A DNA stretch of 64,000 nt, taken from assembly GCA_910578105.1 (NCBI GenBank), contig CAJTPD010000001.1, positions 529,367 to 593,366 on the forward strand. The letters are read 5' to 3'. Below are positions 53,327-61,433 of this stretch, piece by piece. Position 1 is the stretch's first letter. Each line of letters begins with the position of its first letter. The notes beneath the pieces were generated by a model, which saw only the letters and a list, made by a program, of their open reading frames with translations, searched no databases and was not told the origin of the DNA. Both the position numbers and the translations under genes were made by a program. Origin of the DNA: an uncultured Odoribacter sp. GTDB taxonomy: Bacteria; Bacteroidota; Bacteroidia; Bacteroidales; Marinifilaceae.

Positions 53327-54150
53327 ACATCTAATTCAAGCAGCCATGATAATGGCAGGGTAATATCATAGTCACGGTTTTTCCCGGAAGAGACAAAGGC
53401 ACGTCTTTTCTGGTCGGTCAGTTCACAGACTTCTTCTTCGGTCATTTTTCCTCGGTTGTCATAGTCGAGTCCTTGAGCACTCACACCAAAATACTTAACA
53501 TTGTCAAAATGGTATTTGACGAAAGTGTAAAAAAATAGGTGTTCCTGCCTTATCCAGTTTTCAACGTCAATCTGCTTGCTCTCCATTGTATCCCATTTCG
53601 AGACACAAAAAGCAATCTTTAAGTTTCCACGAGTTTCACGGATATACTTCAACAGTTCGATATTCTGAATCCACTCATCAATGGCATCCACGGTGAACTC
53701 TGCCAAAGGCTGATAGCTCTCTTTTTCCTGAGAAATTGCCCTGTAATACTCTTCATTAAACTTCTTTTCCGGATTGGGAGAGAGAAAGAATAGCAGACAA
53801 TCTGCTTGTTTCAGCCAGTTATCGACTTCTTCAACTGTCTTATTTTGGAGAATGAGTTTGAATCTTTCTCCCTTGAAGTCAGGAATAGCCATTTGAAACT
53901 TGCGTTCTGACTCCATATGAATTAAGTCGAAAGCCAGGTCGGTAATGTTGATCTGACTGCGTTGTACAGCAGTTTGATCAAGCCACAAGGTTGCCATAGA
54001 GTCCAGATAACTGGTGTCAGAGGGATACTTGTCGAAAGTCAACTGGTGGCCTGTGTTCCCGTTTTTTTCTATAGCCCAGAAGGCGGTGATATAGGAGGTC
54101 TTTCCTGTATCCTGTAATCCTACGGCTATACATTTTATATTGTTTTCCAT
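53323..54150 (-). CDS. P-loop GTPase of a double-GTPase system (second)
   Basis: In this 275-residue GTPase, G1 GLQDTGKTS is at residues 11-19, the switch-II region reads MAIPDFKGERF (DxxG), and VSKWDTMES holds the G4 base-specificity motif (SKWD, for NKxD). It lacks the usual Ras-size limits and carries extra helices. Of the two adjacent GTPases it is the shorter. There is a 1-bp gap to the upstream GTPase gene and a 4-bp overlap with the GAP1-like gene. Confidence 0.75.
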   Translation of the reverse strand: MENNIKCIAVGLQDTGKTSYITAFWAIEKNGNTGHQLTFDKYPSDTSYLDSMATLWLDQTAVQRSQINITDLAFDLIHMESERKFQMAIPDFKGERFKLILQNKTVEEVDNWLKQADCLLFFLSPNPEKKFNEEYYRAISQEKESYQPLAEFTVDAIDEWIQNIELLKYIRETRGNLKIAFCVSKWDTMESKQIDVENWIRQEHLFFYTFVKYHFDNVKYFGVSAQGLDYDNRGKMTEEEVCELTDQKRRAFVSSGKNRDYDITLPLSWLLELDV

Positions 54151-54151
54151 A

Positions 54152-55105
54152 TCACTTTTTCTTGACTAATTTTTGAATCCAATTGTATTCTGGCGATAAT
54201 GATGCTGGCGTTTTCTCTGTGATAAGACGATTGAAAAGTTCTATCAACTTAGTATCTTCACTCTCATACTCTATTCCTTTTGAGCAAATTTCGTAGATAT
54301 TGTTCGACGGCACGGTTATAAGTGGACTTATTATATTCAATATAGACCGCTTGCGCTGCTCCCAAAGGTTCGTTACTTCGTCACGTTTTCTTTTCAATTC
54401 GACATCATCTATTATTCCTTCAGCTGCTTTATTGTTTTTTTCTTTTACCAAATCCGCTTTATTAAATACCAAGAAATATTCTGTATCTTGCGTAAACATA
54501 CCCTTTTCTTTAAAGCGGGTGAGTAACGACTGAAATAAAGCCTTATAAGCATTGTTCTTTGCAGGAAGTAACTTTTCCGTATCAACAAAAATCACCAATT
54601 TGTCAGCATATCTGACGGCAGTCTGTTGAAGGACTACATCATCTTTAGAGACCGCATCGTTATATATTTCACCAGAAAGGTCTGAGAATACTATCATCCG
54701 CTGATTATCTCCGTGCTCGTCTCCCAATACCACATTCAATATGCTTCCCGCCCTACGTTGAGTACGAGGCGGTTCGGAGAGACCTTTTTCCGACAAAAAT
54801 CGAGTGTGCACACGACGTTGAAATCCTGTCAGCGTGTCGGAGTCAATAAAAGTGGATTTCAATAGCTGAGGACGACGACAAAGGATGGCAAACAGGCTAC
54901 CTACAAAAGTAGTCTTGCCACACTCGCTGATGCCAAACAAGGTAACAAGCGTCGGACGCCGATCAGATGAAAGCCCATTGACATCCGCATCCCGTAGAGC
55001 ATCATAACGATATGTAGACTCCTCAATTGCCGCACCTTCTGTCTGCAGAGTAGGCTGAGGAGCAGCAATCTCTGTGTTGAACTTAATATTAACAGGTTCA
55101 CTCAT
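54152..55105 (-). CDS. P-loop GTPase of a double-GTPase system (first)
   Basis: This 317-residue protein has an unstructured N-terminus (1-50), G1 GISECGKTTF at 58-67, DLSGE as G3 after the RMIVFSDLSG strand, and FLVFNKADLV as G4. RTQRRAGSILNVV and the preceding RRVHTRFLSEKGLSEPPRTQ loop lie between G1 and G3, where effector contacts would be. It differs clearly from the neighbouring GTPase, so the pair is not a recent duplication. Its start overlaps the helical-protein gene by 8 bp. Confidence 0.75.
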   Translation of the reverse strand: MSEPVNIKFNTEIAAPQPTLQTEGAAIEESTYRYDALRDADVNGLSSDRRPTLVTLFGISECGKTTFVGSLFAILCRRPQLLKSTFIDSDTLTGFQRRVHTRFLSEKGLSEPPRTQRRAGSILNVVLGDEHGDNQRMIVFSDLSGEIYNDAVSKDDVVLQQTAVRYADKLVIFVDTEKLLPAKNNAYKALFQSLLTRFKEKGMFTQDTEYFLVFNKADLVKEKNNKAAEGIIDDVELKRKRDEVTNLWEQRKRSILNIISPLITVPSNNIYEICSKGIEYESEDTKLIELFNRLITEKTPASLSPEYNWIQKLVKKK

Positions 55106-56006
55106 AACATTCGGATTTTAAGTATTCGTAAAGCAACTCATAAAACACTGCAATACCAAAGTGTAAAGGACTAATACGTTTTTGACCTATCTCATGGTAA
55201 TCGTTAGAATATATGTAACGGCGGAACACGGAAGTTTTCTCTATGTTGGTATATATCTTAACATCAGAGCCTTGCAAACGGGTTTTTATTGTAGACAGAG
55301 CAATTAGACTTCCGCTAACATTAAGATTTTTAAACACTTCCACAGGTTCCTCAGATGCATATAGCCAGCTGCGTGAGGCTAAATCCTGTGCCACATTATT
55401 CATAAATGCATATGCTTCTTGATTAGGCTGGAAAGTCTTTGCTGAATAGCATTTTTCGAATTCAGAACGACAATAGTACTTTGCCAATGATTTTATGCCT
55501 TCGAATTGGTCTTCTATATCAAGCGATAAATCTGCCCATGAATCCTTGTCGTAAATGTTCTTAAGTAAATCTAAAGGCTCTATAGCAGGTATTTTTGCAT
55601 TCTTATGCCAATAGGATTCAATAGCATCAAAACGAGATGAGTCTATGCACTTGTTAATGATACCAGCAGAACTTGGTTGTTGGCATTTCAGCACATTACG
55701 CAATGCCAACGGATAGAGTAACTCGTCCACACCTTCTTGGTCTGTTGAAAGAACCAGCCCCACAACATAACCAGCTAGAGCGCGATACACTTGAACTGGA
55801 AAGGTGCGCTTTGTTGTTTCATTGATAGCTTTTATGAACGAGGTATCAGGGATATCAAGACAAAGATGGAGAACGCATGCTTCATACTCTGGCAAGGATA
55901 TTTCCTCTGCGTATGTCTTGCAAGCCTCGGAGAGACTCTCAATGGTTGCCTTATCGTAAGGGAAAACCAGTACTTCGGTAAGTATGTCTTTGAGATTGTT
56001 GTTCAT
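55098..56006 (-). CDS. helical protein of the double-GTPase system (GASH-like)
   Basis: This 302-residue, almost entirely alpha-helical protein has no P-loop, metal site or signal. Segments such as YEACVLHLCLDIPDTSFIKA and VQVYRALAGYVVGLVL suggest stacked helical hairpins. Position between a phosphoesterase and two GTPase genes fits the GTPase-associated helical (GASH) proteins noted in such predicted systems. The assignment is by context plus fold, so only moderate. Confidence 0.5.
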   Translation of the reverse strand: MNNNLKDILTEVLVFPYDKATIESLSEACKTYAEEISLPEYEACVLHLCLDIPDTSFIKAINETTKRTFPVQVYRALAGYVVGLVLSTDQEGVDELLYPLALRNVLKCQQPSSAGIINKCIDSSRFDAIESYWHKNAKIPAIEPLDLLKNIYDKDSWADLSLDIEDQFEGIKSLAKYYCRSEFEKCYSAKTFQPNQEAYAFMNNVAQDLASRSWLYASEEPVEVFKNLNVSGSLIALSTIKTRLQGSDVKIYTNIEKTSVFRRYIYSNDYHEIGQKRISPLHFGIAVFYELLYEYLKSECYE

Positions 56007-56009
56007 AGA

Positions 56010-57290
56010 CTAATCTAAATAAGTGTTCAATTGTTCTTGAAGTCTTGCCATTTCATCTGCTTTTGCAGAAATGCTTCGGAAGAAAGAAATGGCATTGGCA
56101 TATTCAGGTTTTCTCTCGTCGTATACCTTCGGGTTTATGGCAAGAATGATTTCCTTGATATGTTGAGAATTGAAAAATCTGTATCTGATTTCGTACATTT
56201 CCTTGGCATTCATTTCCTTTGACTTTGTTTGACTTACTTCCCTTCTTTGCTGTGTGGAGCGCTTGTTCTTCTCGGGTAGAATTATCTTTTTGGTAAAGCA
56301 AAAACGGTCGTTCTTCATAAACCGTTCTCCATCCCAACTATAACATATCACATTCAATCTTAGTACACCTCTAGTAACATTGAACTCTAATATATTATAG
56401 ATTGGTGGATAAAGTTCGGGATTACCGGATTTGCCGGGATGTAGTGATCCGCACTGCAACCTGATTGCTGATTTTTCTTCTTTGTCTTGCTGTATGGACT
56501 GCGTATGAACATGACCATATATTTGTACCTTAAACTTATGGTCAAATTCTTCCTGCATGGCTTTATTATTCTCGAACCATGCCAGCGGATGATGCATCAT
56601 AGAAATATTGACAGCTGTAATTGGTGTGTCAGCATTATATGCGTATTTTGTTAAAAAGAGCTTATGCTCTTTTGGGGCCATAGCATTAGGATCGTTTACA
56701 TCGTCCTCATCGCATGCTAATGTGGAATTAAGGCAGTGAAGAATGATGACATAGTTATCAAGAGTCCCCAACTTTACCTCTTTGCGAAACCCTTTGTTGT
56801 TGAAATTAGTAACTCCTTCAAGAATGCTTACGGCGACAGCATCTGCGGACGAATGCATGTTTGCGAACTTGTGAAAGGCCTCCAATGGCGAATACAATAT
56901 GCGAAGAGCATTATGCTCTTTGTGCTTTGCCTTATAAATGAAATCATCACCTTTAGCGGAATCAAGTAGCGCAGGGCGAAACAATAGACGTGATGATTTA
57001 TACACATCGCGGTCAATGTCGTGATTGCCAGGCACGACGTAAAGTTGAGTTTGTTTTTCGTCACAATCAAGACGTTCAAGTACCTTTTTAATGAATGCCT
57101 CCGCTTTTTCATATTCTTCAGCCTTACCTTTATTAGCAACATCACCACATATCAATATCTGATTGACTCCACCTCCATCACGGATATCATCCATTGCCTC
57201 TATGAATGCCGTCTCTAAGGAGCGGTACTCATTCTCGTCGTCTTCGCAATGAATGAAATGAATGTCTGATAATAATAGTATCCTCAACAT
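56010..57290 (-). CDS. calcineurin-like metallophosphoesterase of the GTPase operon
   Basis: This 426-residue protein has a full two-metal phosphoesterase site: SDIHF (Asp9, His11), ILICGDVAN, VVPGNHDID, HHPLAWF and IYGHVHTQ. A C-terminal helical tail (about 345-426) is extra. It could hydrolyse nucleic acid, a nucleotide signal or a protein phosphate. It is the first gene of the operon and probably supplies the effector or signalling enzyme. A -7 box lies 172 bp upstream. Confidence 0.85.
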   Translation of the reverse strand: MLRILLLSDIHFIHCEDDENEYRSLETAFIEAMDDIRDGGGVNQILICGDVANKGKAEEYEKAEAFIKKVLERLDCDEKQTQLYVVPGNHDIDRDVYKSSRLLFRPALLDSAKGDDFIYKAKHKEHNALRILYSPLEAFHKFANMHSSADAVAVSILEGVTNFNNKGFRKEVKLGTLDNYVIILHCLNSTLACDEDDVNDPNAMAPKEHKLFLTKYAYNADTPITAVNISMMHHPLAWFENNKAMQEEFDHKFKVQIYGHVHTQSIQQDKEEKSAIRLQCGSLHPGKSGNPELYPPIYNILEFNVTRGVLRLNVICYSWDGERFMKNDRFCFTKKIILPEKNKRSTQQRREVSQTKSKEMNAKEMYEIRYRFFNSQHIKEIILAINPKVYDERKPEYANAISFFRSISAKADEMARLQEQLNTYLD

Positions 57291-57689
57291 TATTAATCTA
57301 TATTTCTTTGTAGATATATTCTATCTCTCCATAAACTTCTCCTTATCTCTCATCGCAGATACATCATACTCAAGCGGTTATGTTGGGCAAGAGTGGAGTC
57401 TGCAAATCCTCCAACATATAAAGGGTTATAAGAGAAACCGATTTCTGCGAGAAAGATTATGCAAATATAGTAAATATGTAGCAATCATGAAAGTATAACA
57501 AAGAATCATGAAATCGTGAAATTCACAATCTTTATAAACACTTAAATAGAATATTGCAAAAGTAAAAAAATGTCAAGAGACCACATATATGGAAGAAATT
57601 CATAGATTTTTAACCAATCCTGTAAATCCTGCCACAACTTGATAGCCCATCACAATTATTTTTTGGAAAATTTTTTATTACAAAGCAAT
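57291..57689. other. 399-bp gene-free region holding the GTPase-operon promoter
   Basis: No gene is visible. A -7 box for the minus-strand operon is at 57462-57469. Three copies of AATCATGAAA or AATCGTGAAA (57483-57492, 57504-57513, 57512-57521) lie just upstream of it. The rest is A/T-rich filler down to the MobB stop at 57690. Confidence 0.5.
57462..57469 (-). promoter_or_regulatory. -7 box of the double-GTPase operon
   Basis: On the minus strand this reads TATATTTG. A near-consensus TTTC is 19 bp upstream. The long leader of about 165 bases to the first ATG could hold post-transcriptional control. Confidence 0.5.
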
Positions 57690-58637
57690 TCAGAATCTCA
57701 TTCCTCGCTTACGCTTAGTTTTCTTCTTTCGGCGAAGTATGTCCGCTAGTTCTTGATTGGCTTCTGCATCAGCGGCATTGTAAGGTGAAGCGTTCCCGTT
57801 CAGCAAGCCTAATGAGCCATTAAAAAACTCGCTATGTGTTGTCTCAGAAGGTACATCGGGCATGGCTGTTTCATAACCTCTTGGCATTAGCCTCGTGTGT
57901 TCTTCCATTCTGTTTCGTTGCAAAGCTGCATCAATTTTGGAATAGCTGAAACGCTTGTCCACCTTGGAACCGTTGAAACGATAGCCGTTCATGGTAAAGA
58001 TAACACCTTGAACCTCGTTTGTCTGCCTCTTGTACTTGAAGCGGACTTCTACGCCTTGCCGGTTCAGGTTGACGACAAGCACTTTCCAGTTTCCGCACCT
58101 GCCGACTTCCGTTTTGAGGATGTCGTACAGTTCATACTTCGTTCTGTCCGGCTCTTTTAGGCGATTACGCTTGACATTTTTCTTGCTGTCTGCCATATAC
58201 AGACCATATTTCAAAGTAAGTTCCTTGCATATGCGGGTACTTCGTAAACGCTCATTCTTATCTGAAATGGTGTTGCCGTTGTTGTCGATGCGGTTGAAGG
58301 CTATATGCAGGTGCGGATGCTCCTTGTCGAAGTGACGGGCGATGAGGAACTGCGTATTCCGGATGCCCATTCGCTCCATATATTCAAGGGCTATACCTGC
58401 CATAACGCGGTTCGTCAGGCGCGGCTCGTCCTCCTTGGAAAAGCTCAGTGCGATGTGTCCGACCGGCTTCGCAATCTTGTTATTCATTTGCGATTGGACA
58501 TTGAAACTCATGGCAATGGTTTCCCTATTTTCCATAAACAAGCCGTCGTATGCCACTATCTGCGTTCCTTTATCCTTGTTAAGTATGTAATCCACCACAC
58601 CTCTGAAATCGCTTCCTTTTACGATTTTCGCCATCAT
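57690..58637 (-). CDS. mobB: MobB-type relaxase (MOBP family)
   Basis: This 315-residue relaxase nicks and leads the transferred strand at oriT. YILNKDKGTQIVAYDG and NNKIAKPVGHIALSFS precede the histidine cluster FDKEHPHLHIAFNRID (His-x-His), the family's metal site. The C-terminus is basic (RRKKKTKRKRG). The downstream end has no T4SS genes, so it depends on a helper conjugative element. It overlaps mobC by 4 bp. Confidence 0.9.
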   Translation of the reverse strand: MMAKIVKGSDFRGVVDYILNKDKGTQIVAYDGLFMENRETIAMSFNVQSQMNNKIAKPVGHIALSFSKEDEPRLTNRVMAGIALEYMERMGIRNTQFLIARHFDKEHPHLHIAFNRIDNNGNTISDKNERLRSTRICKELTLKYGLYMADSKKNVKRNRLKEPDRTKYELYDILKTEVGRCGNWKVLVVNLNRQGVEVRFKYKRQTNEVQGVIFTMNGYRFNGSKVDKRFSYSKIDAALQRNRMEEHTRLMPRGYETAMPDVPSETTHSEFFNGSLGLLNGNASPYNAADAEANQELADILRRKKKTKRKRGMRF

Positions 58638-58990
58638 ATCCCTATCCTATTGATGAGTTCGTGAATCCTTGCCACTGCCACCTTGCAGTCCCAACAAACT
58701 TCGGAGAAGCCTCTGGCGTTCGCCTTGCGTGCAAGCTGGTTGAGGTTGTTCGCCATGCCGCAGAGCTGGCGTATATATCCAGTGTGTTCCTCCGACAGCC
58801 GTTCTTTCACCTGACCGTTCCGGAAACATTCTCTCATGTATTCGCTAGGCGATATGCCTGTTTTATGTGCTTGTGTTAACAGACGGAAATAATCCGGAGT
58901 CGCCATTTTCACCGCGACACGATATTTTAGTTTCTCGGTTTCCTCCTTTTTGGGACGACCGCCCTTGTTGTATTCTTTCTTCTGTTCCAT
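58634..58990 (-). CDS. mobC: MobC/MobA-type relaxosome accessory protein
   Basis: This 118-residue protein begins MEQKKEYNKGGRPKKEETEKLKYR and carries the ribbon-helix-helix-like region YRVAVKMATPDYFRLL, followed by SPSEYMRECFRNG and an AANNLNQLARKAN helix typical of MobC proteins. It binds oriT and helps the relaxase. I chose the ATG at 58990; the frame is open further upstream but that part overlaps the candidate oriT. Confidence 0.85.
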   Translation of the reverse strand: MEQKKEYNKGGRPKKEETEKLKYRVAVKMATPDYFRLLTQAHKTGISPSEYMRECFRNGQVKERLSEEHTGYIRQLCGMANNLNQLARKANARGFSEVCWDCKVAVARIHELINRIGI

Positions 58991-59060
58991 TTTCAATGTG
59001 TTTACTGTGAATACTGTGTGTACTGTATAGACCAACGGGATGCCGCTTCCTATAATTTGG

Positions 59061-59110
59061 GAAGTGGGTAGCAAGTAGTTTCGGTGCACCCGAAACACAA
59101 ACTTGCTACC
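59061..59110. other. candidate oriT: nested inverted repeat upstream of mobC
   Basis: GGTAGCAAGT (59067-59076) pairs perfectly with ACTTGCTACC (59101-59110), and inside it GTTTCGG (59078-59084) pairs with CCGAAAC (59090-59096) around a 5-base loop. A further CTTCC/GGAAG pair lies just left. Nested repeats directly upstream of mobC-mobB are the usual form of Bacteroides mobilization origins. The nick base is not identified. Confidence 0.6.
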
Positions 59111-59177
59111 TCAAGAATAAAACACTTCACGTTTTGAGTTGCTCGAAACAACACCACGCTTGCTATTGTCTTAATGA

Positions 59178-59672
59178 TTATAATTTGCGCCACTGTTCGA
59201 TGTCATCCTGATAGGTGGCGATATGTACCATGTTTTCCAGCAGTCCCGAGACACTCATCCGCCTTCCTCCCAACCGTCGGACAATCCCGTCCAGTGTGTC
59301 CCGTACCTCACGGCTGACGAATACTGGTTTGCGGTCTTCGATTCGTGGGACTTGCAAATAGGTAGTCCGATACTCCTCCAATGATAATTTGCGCTGCTTG
59401 CTGCTGGCGCGCTTGGCAGATGTCTCGGCTGCAATGGAGGCATTTTGCTCTGGTTGCTCAGCATGTGTGGTTACTTCCGTTGAGTTCCCTGTTGCATCAG
59501 ATGCTGTCTGTGAAGGATAAAAACTCGCTTCTTCTGCTACTGTCTGATATTGAGGGAAGGGGATGTACCTCTCCCTTTGTCGTGCATCCTCTGCCGGGAT
59601 ATAATTCTCCGGATTAAAGTCCCGGTACTCCTCTTCGTTTCCTGCTGGTGTTTTTCTTTTCTCTGTCATCAT
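59178..59672 (-). CDS. DUF3408 conjugative-element protein
   Basis: This 164-residue protein has a disordered first half and a compact C-terminal domain, VFVSREVRDTLDGIVRRLGGRRMSVSGLLENMVH, typical of DUF3408 proteins next to mob genes in Bacteroides conjugative and mobilizable elements, probably a ribbon-helix-helix DNA-binding fold. I chose ATG 59672 (MMTEKRKTPAG); upstream codons in frame look unconserved. Confidence 0.8.
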   Translation of the reverse strand: MMTEKRKTPAGNEEEYRDFNPENYIPAEDARQRERYIPFPQYQTVAEEASFYPSQTASDATGNSTEVTTHAEQPEQNASIAAETSAKRASSKQRKLSLEEYRTTYLQVPRIEDRKPVFVSREVRDTLDGIVRRLGGRRMSVSGLLENMVHIATYQDDIEQWRKL

Positions 59673-60129
59673 GAATCGTGTTTTAAGGTTTATAAAATGG
59701 TTCAGGTATATACCCGTTAACCTGTTATCGGGAGCAAAAGAAAAGAAGATACCGCCCTCTGCCAAACGATTGGAGCCGACGTGTCAATTTTGTCGGATAT
59801 TGCTACGGACTGGACTTTGGTGTCTGTATGTACTTCACTGATTTGCCGGATTGGAATGTGTGTAGAAAACAAGTACAGTGAGTGTAGTCATTATTATAGA
59901 ATATGTGTAGGTCTGTCCACAGATTTTCTATTGGAGTTGTACGACCTTTCTTGTATGCCGGGTATTTGCAACCATACCCCCAATCCTTATAAACAGGAAA
60001 TCGGTGCCAACCTCAACCACCTTATGCCAAATGCTGCCAGTTCCTTCGACATGTATGATAGTCTGAATAAAAGCGTTTTATTTCGCAGACGGAATAAAAC
60101 CAGTAATCACACTTAACCCAGTAAAATGT
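59673..60129. other. 457-bp divergent intergenic region, no clear gene
   Basis: The spacer lies between the minus-strand DUF3408 gene and the plus-strand excisionase-like gene. A 111-codon plus-strand frame (59781-60116) is present but resembles nothing and has several cysteine-rich, low-conservation features of chance translation. No consensus promoter was found. Confidence 0.4.
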
Positions 60130-60441
60130 ATGGAAATAATCACCATTGAAAAGAAAACCTTTGAGGAAATGACCGCGAAATTCGACGAATTTGTCAAACG
60201 GATAGAAAATGTCTGTCACCGGAGCGATGACAAAGGCATGGGAGAATGGTTAGACAATCAGGAGGTTTGTAAACTACTGAACATTTGTCCCCGGACCTTG
60301 CAGACCCTTCGGGATAACGGTACCTTGGCTTACAGCCAGATTCACCACAAAATCTATTACAAAGCCGTAGACGTCCAGCGTATTGTTTCCGTTGTAGAAA
60401 ACAAACGGAAAGAAGCAGGATTCGGGAACAGAACAATTTGA
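60130..60441 (+). CDS. excisionase/MerR-like helix-turn-helix protein, first
   Basis: This 103-residue protein has a helical N-terminus (KKTFEEMTAKFDEFVKRIENV) and a winged helix-turn-helix of the DUF3853/excisionase type: WLDNQEVCKLLNICPRTLQTLRDNGTLAYSQIHHKIYYKAVDV. Bacteroides mobile elements usually carry one or two such proteins controlling excision or transfer. It is followed by a second similar gene 30 bp away. Confidence 0.85.
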   Translation: MEIITIEKKTFEEMTAKFDEFVKRIENVCHRSDDKGMGEWLDNQEVCKLLNICPRTLQTLRDNGTLAYSQIHHKIYYKAVDVQRIVSVVENKRKEAGFGNRTI

Positions 60442-60471
60442 AACCATGAATGAAGAATAAACTAAAACCAA

Positions 60472-60795
60472 ATGCTTATGAACAATGAACTGATAACGAA
60501 AAATAACGAGTGGGTCATCCACTTCATGAAAAGTCTTGAACGAATGACGGAAGGAATAGAGCAGCTTGCTGCCAGTTGCCGTTCTCTTTTAAACGGCGAA
60601 CACTATCTGACCGACAAGGAACTTTCCGCCCGGCTGAAAGTCAGCCGCCGTACCTTACAGGATTATCGGAACGAAGGTCGCCTTCCTTATATCCAGTTGG
60701 GTGGTAAAATCTTATACCGGGAAAGCGATATTGAAAAGACATTGGAGGAGTGTTACCGGGAGGCATTCCGGTTGAAAGACAGGAGTGCTTTCTGA
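60472..60795 (+). CDS. excisionase/MerR-like helix-turn-helix protein, second
   Basis: This 107-residue protein has the same architecture as the preceding gene: an N-terminal amphipathic helix, then YLTDKELSARLKVSRRTLQDYRNEGRLPYIQLGGKILYRESDIE. The two share the recognition-helix pattern but are otherwise divergent, so this is an old duplication. Start at 60472 or the ATG at 60478. A long hairpin at 60858-60911 follows. Confidence 0.85.
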   Translation: MLMNNELITKNNEWVIHFMKSLERMTEGIEQLAASCRSLLNGEHYLTDKELSARLKVSRRTLQDYRNEGRLPYIQLGGKILYRESDIEKTLEECYREAFRLKDRSAF

Positions 60796-60857
60796 TTTTC
60801 TTGAAGGAGCGCAGTTCTCCGTCTGCCTTCCGTCTGGTGTCAGCCATCCTTGAAAAG

Positions 60858-60911
60858 AAAAACAGCTTACCGGGTGACATCCAGTCGGAATGTTTGGTAT
60901 AAGCTGTTTTT
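60858..60911 (+). terminator. hairpin after the excisionase gene pair
   Basis: A 12-bp perfect stem (arms 60858-60869 and 60900-60911) is followed by TCTGTTTTCTTTCC. The loop of 30 bases is long but the T-rich 3' arm fits a terminator. Confidence 0.6.
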
Positions 60912-61407
60912 TCTGTTTTCTTTCCGTCGCTTGTTCCCGTTGCCGGGTGCTTTTTGGGGTGTGCCATTGACAGATGCAAGGTTTTCGGATAGAATACGCT
61001 CCAAGGGAGGAAGATTGTATCCGAAACGGCTCTGCCGCCCGACCTTGCAGTTTTCAGCAGAAAACACACCCATCTTTGCATCCGGACAGCAGGAACAAGT
61101 GATGGAAAGAATGGACTTGTTTATTAATTGTATCTATTTCTTTCTTAAAGGTTTTAAATTTATAAAAAATGTAGCTTCATCTTCCTCTGCTTGTAAGAAT
61201 TGTATTCAAAAATATAGGAGAATGTCGTTGAGAAATTTATAAAACCTAAAATAGTCAAAGTATTCAATATTAATGGGATATGAAACAATAGAAAAAGAAT
61301 AAGTTATACTATTTTCATATGATGGTGGGGAGGCTGAATAGAAAAGCCGGATAGCCTTTTGTACTAAAGTTTTGTGATGAAAAGTGGCTTTATCTTTGGG
61401 GAATGTG

Positions 61408-61415
61408 TACTTTTG
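61408..61415 (+). promoter_or_regulatory. -7 box of the AbiH gene
   Basis: TACTTTTG matches TAnnTTTG and lies 18 bp before the ATG at 61434. This places the start there rather than at the upstream GTG or ATG (61374, 61377). Confidence 0.5.
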
Positions 61416-61433
61416 TTAAAAATGATAATTGAT

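Larger units (their letters stand above)
60796..61433. other. 638-bp region, mostly non-coding, with hairpin
   Basis: No convincing gene. A 130-codon plus-strand frame (60850-61242) looks like chance coding. AAAAACAGCTTA (60858-60869) pairs with TAAGCTGTTTTT (60900-60911), a likely terminator for the excisionase genes. The rest is A/T-rich up to the AbiH promoter. Confidence 0.5.

Noticed and set aside
59781..60116. A 111-codon frame between DUF3408 and the first excisionase-like gene
   Set aside because: No similarity to known element proteins was recognised, and its codon use does not match its neighbours. Kept as non-coding.
60850..61242. A 130-codon frame downstream of the excisionase genes
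   Set aside because: It runs through the terminator hairpin at 60858-60911, has no promoter and no family resemblance.
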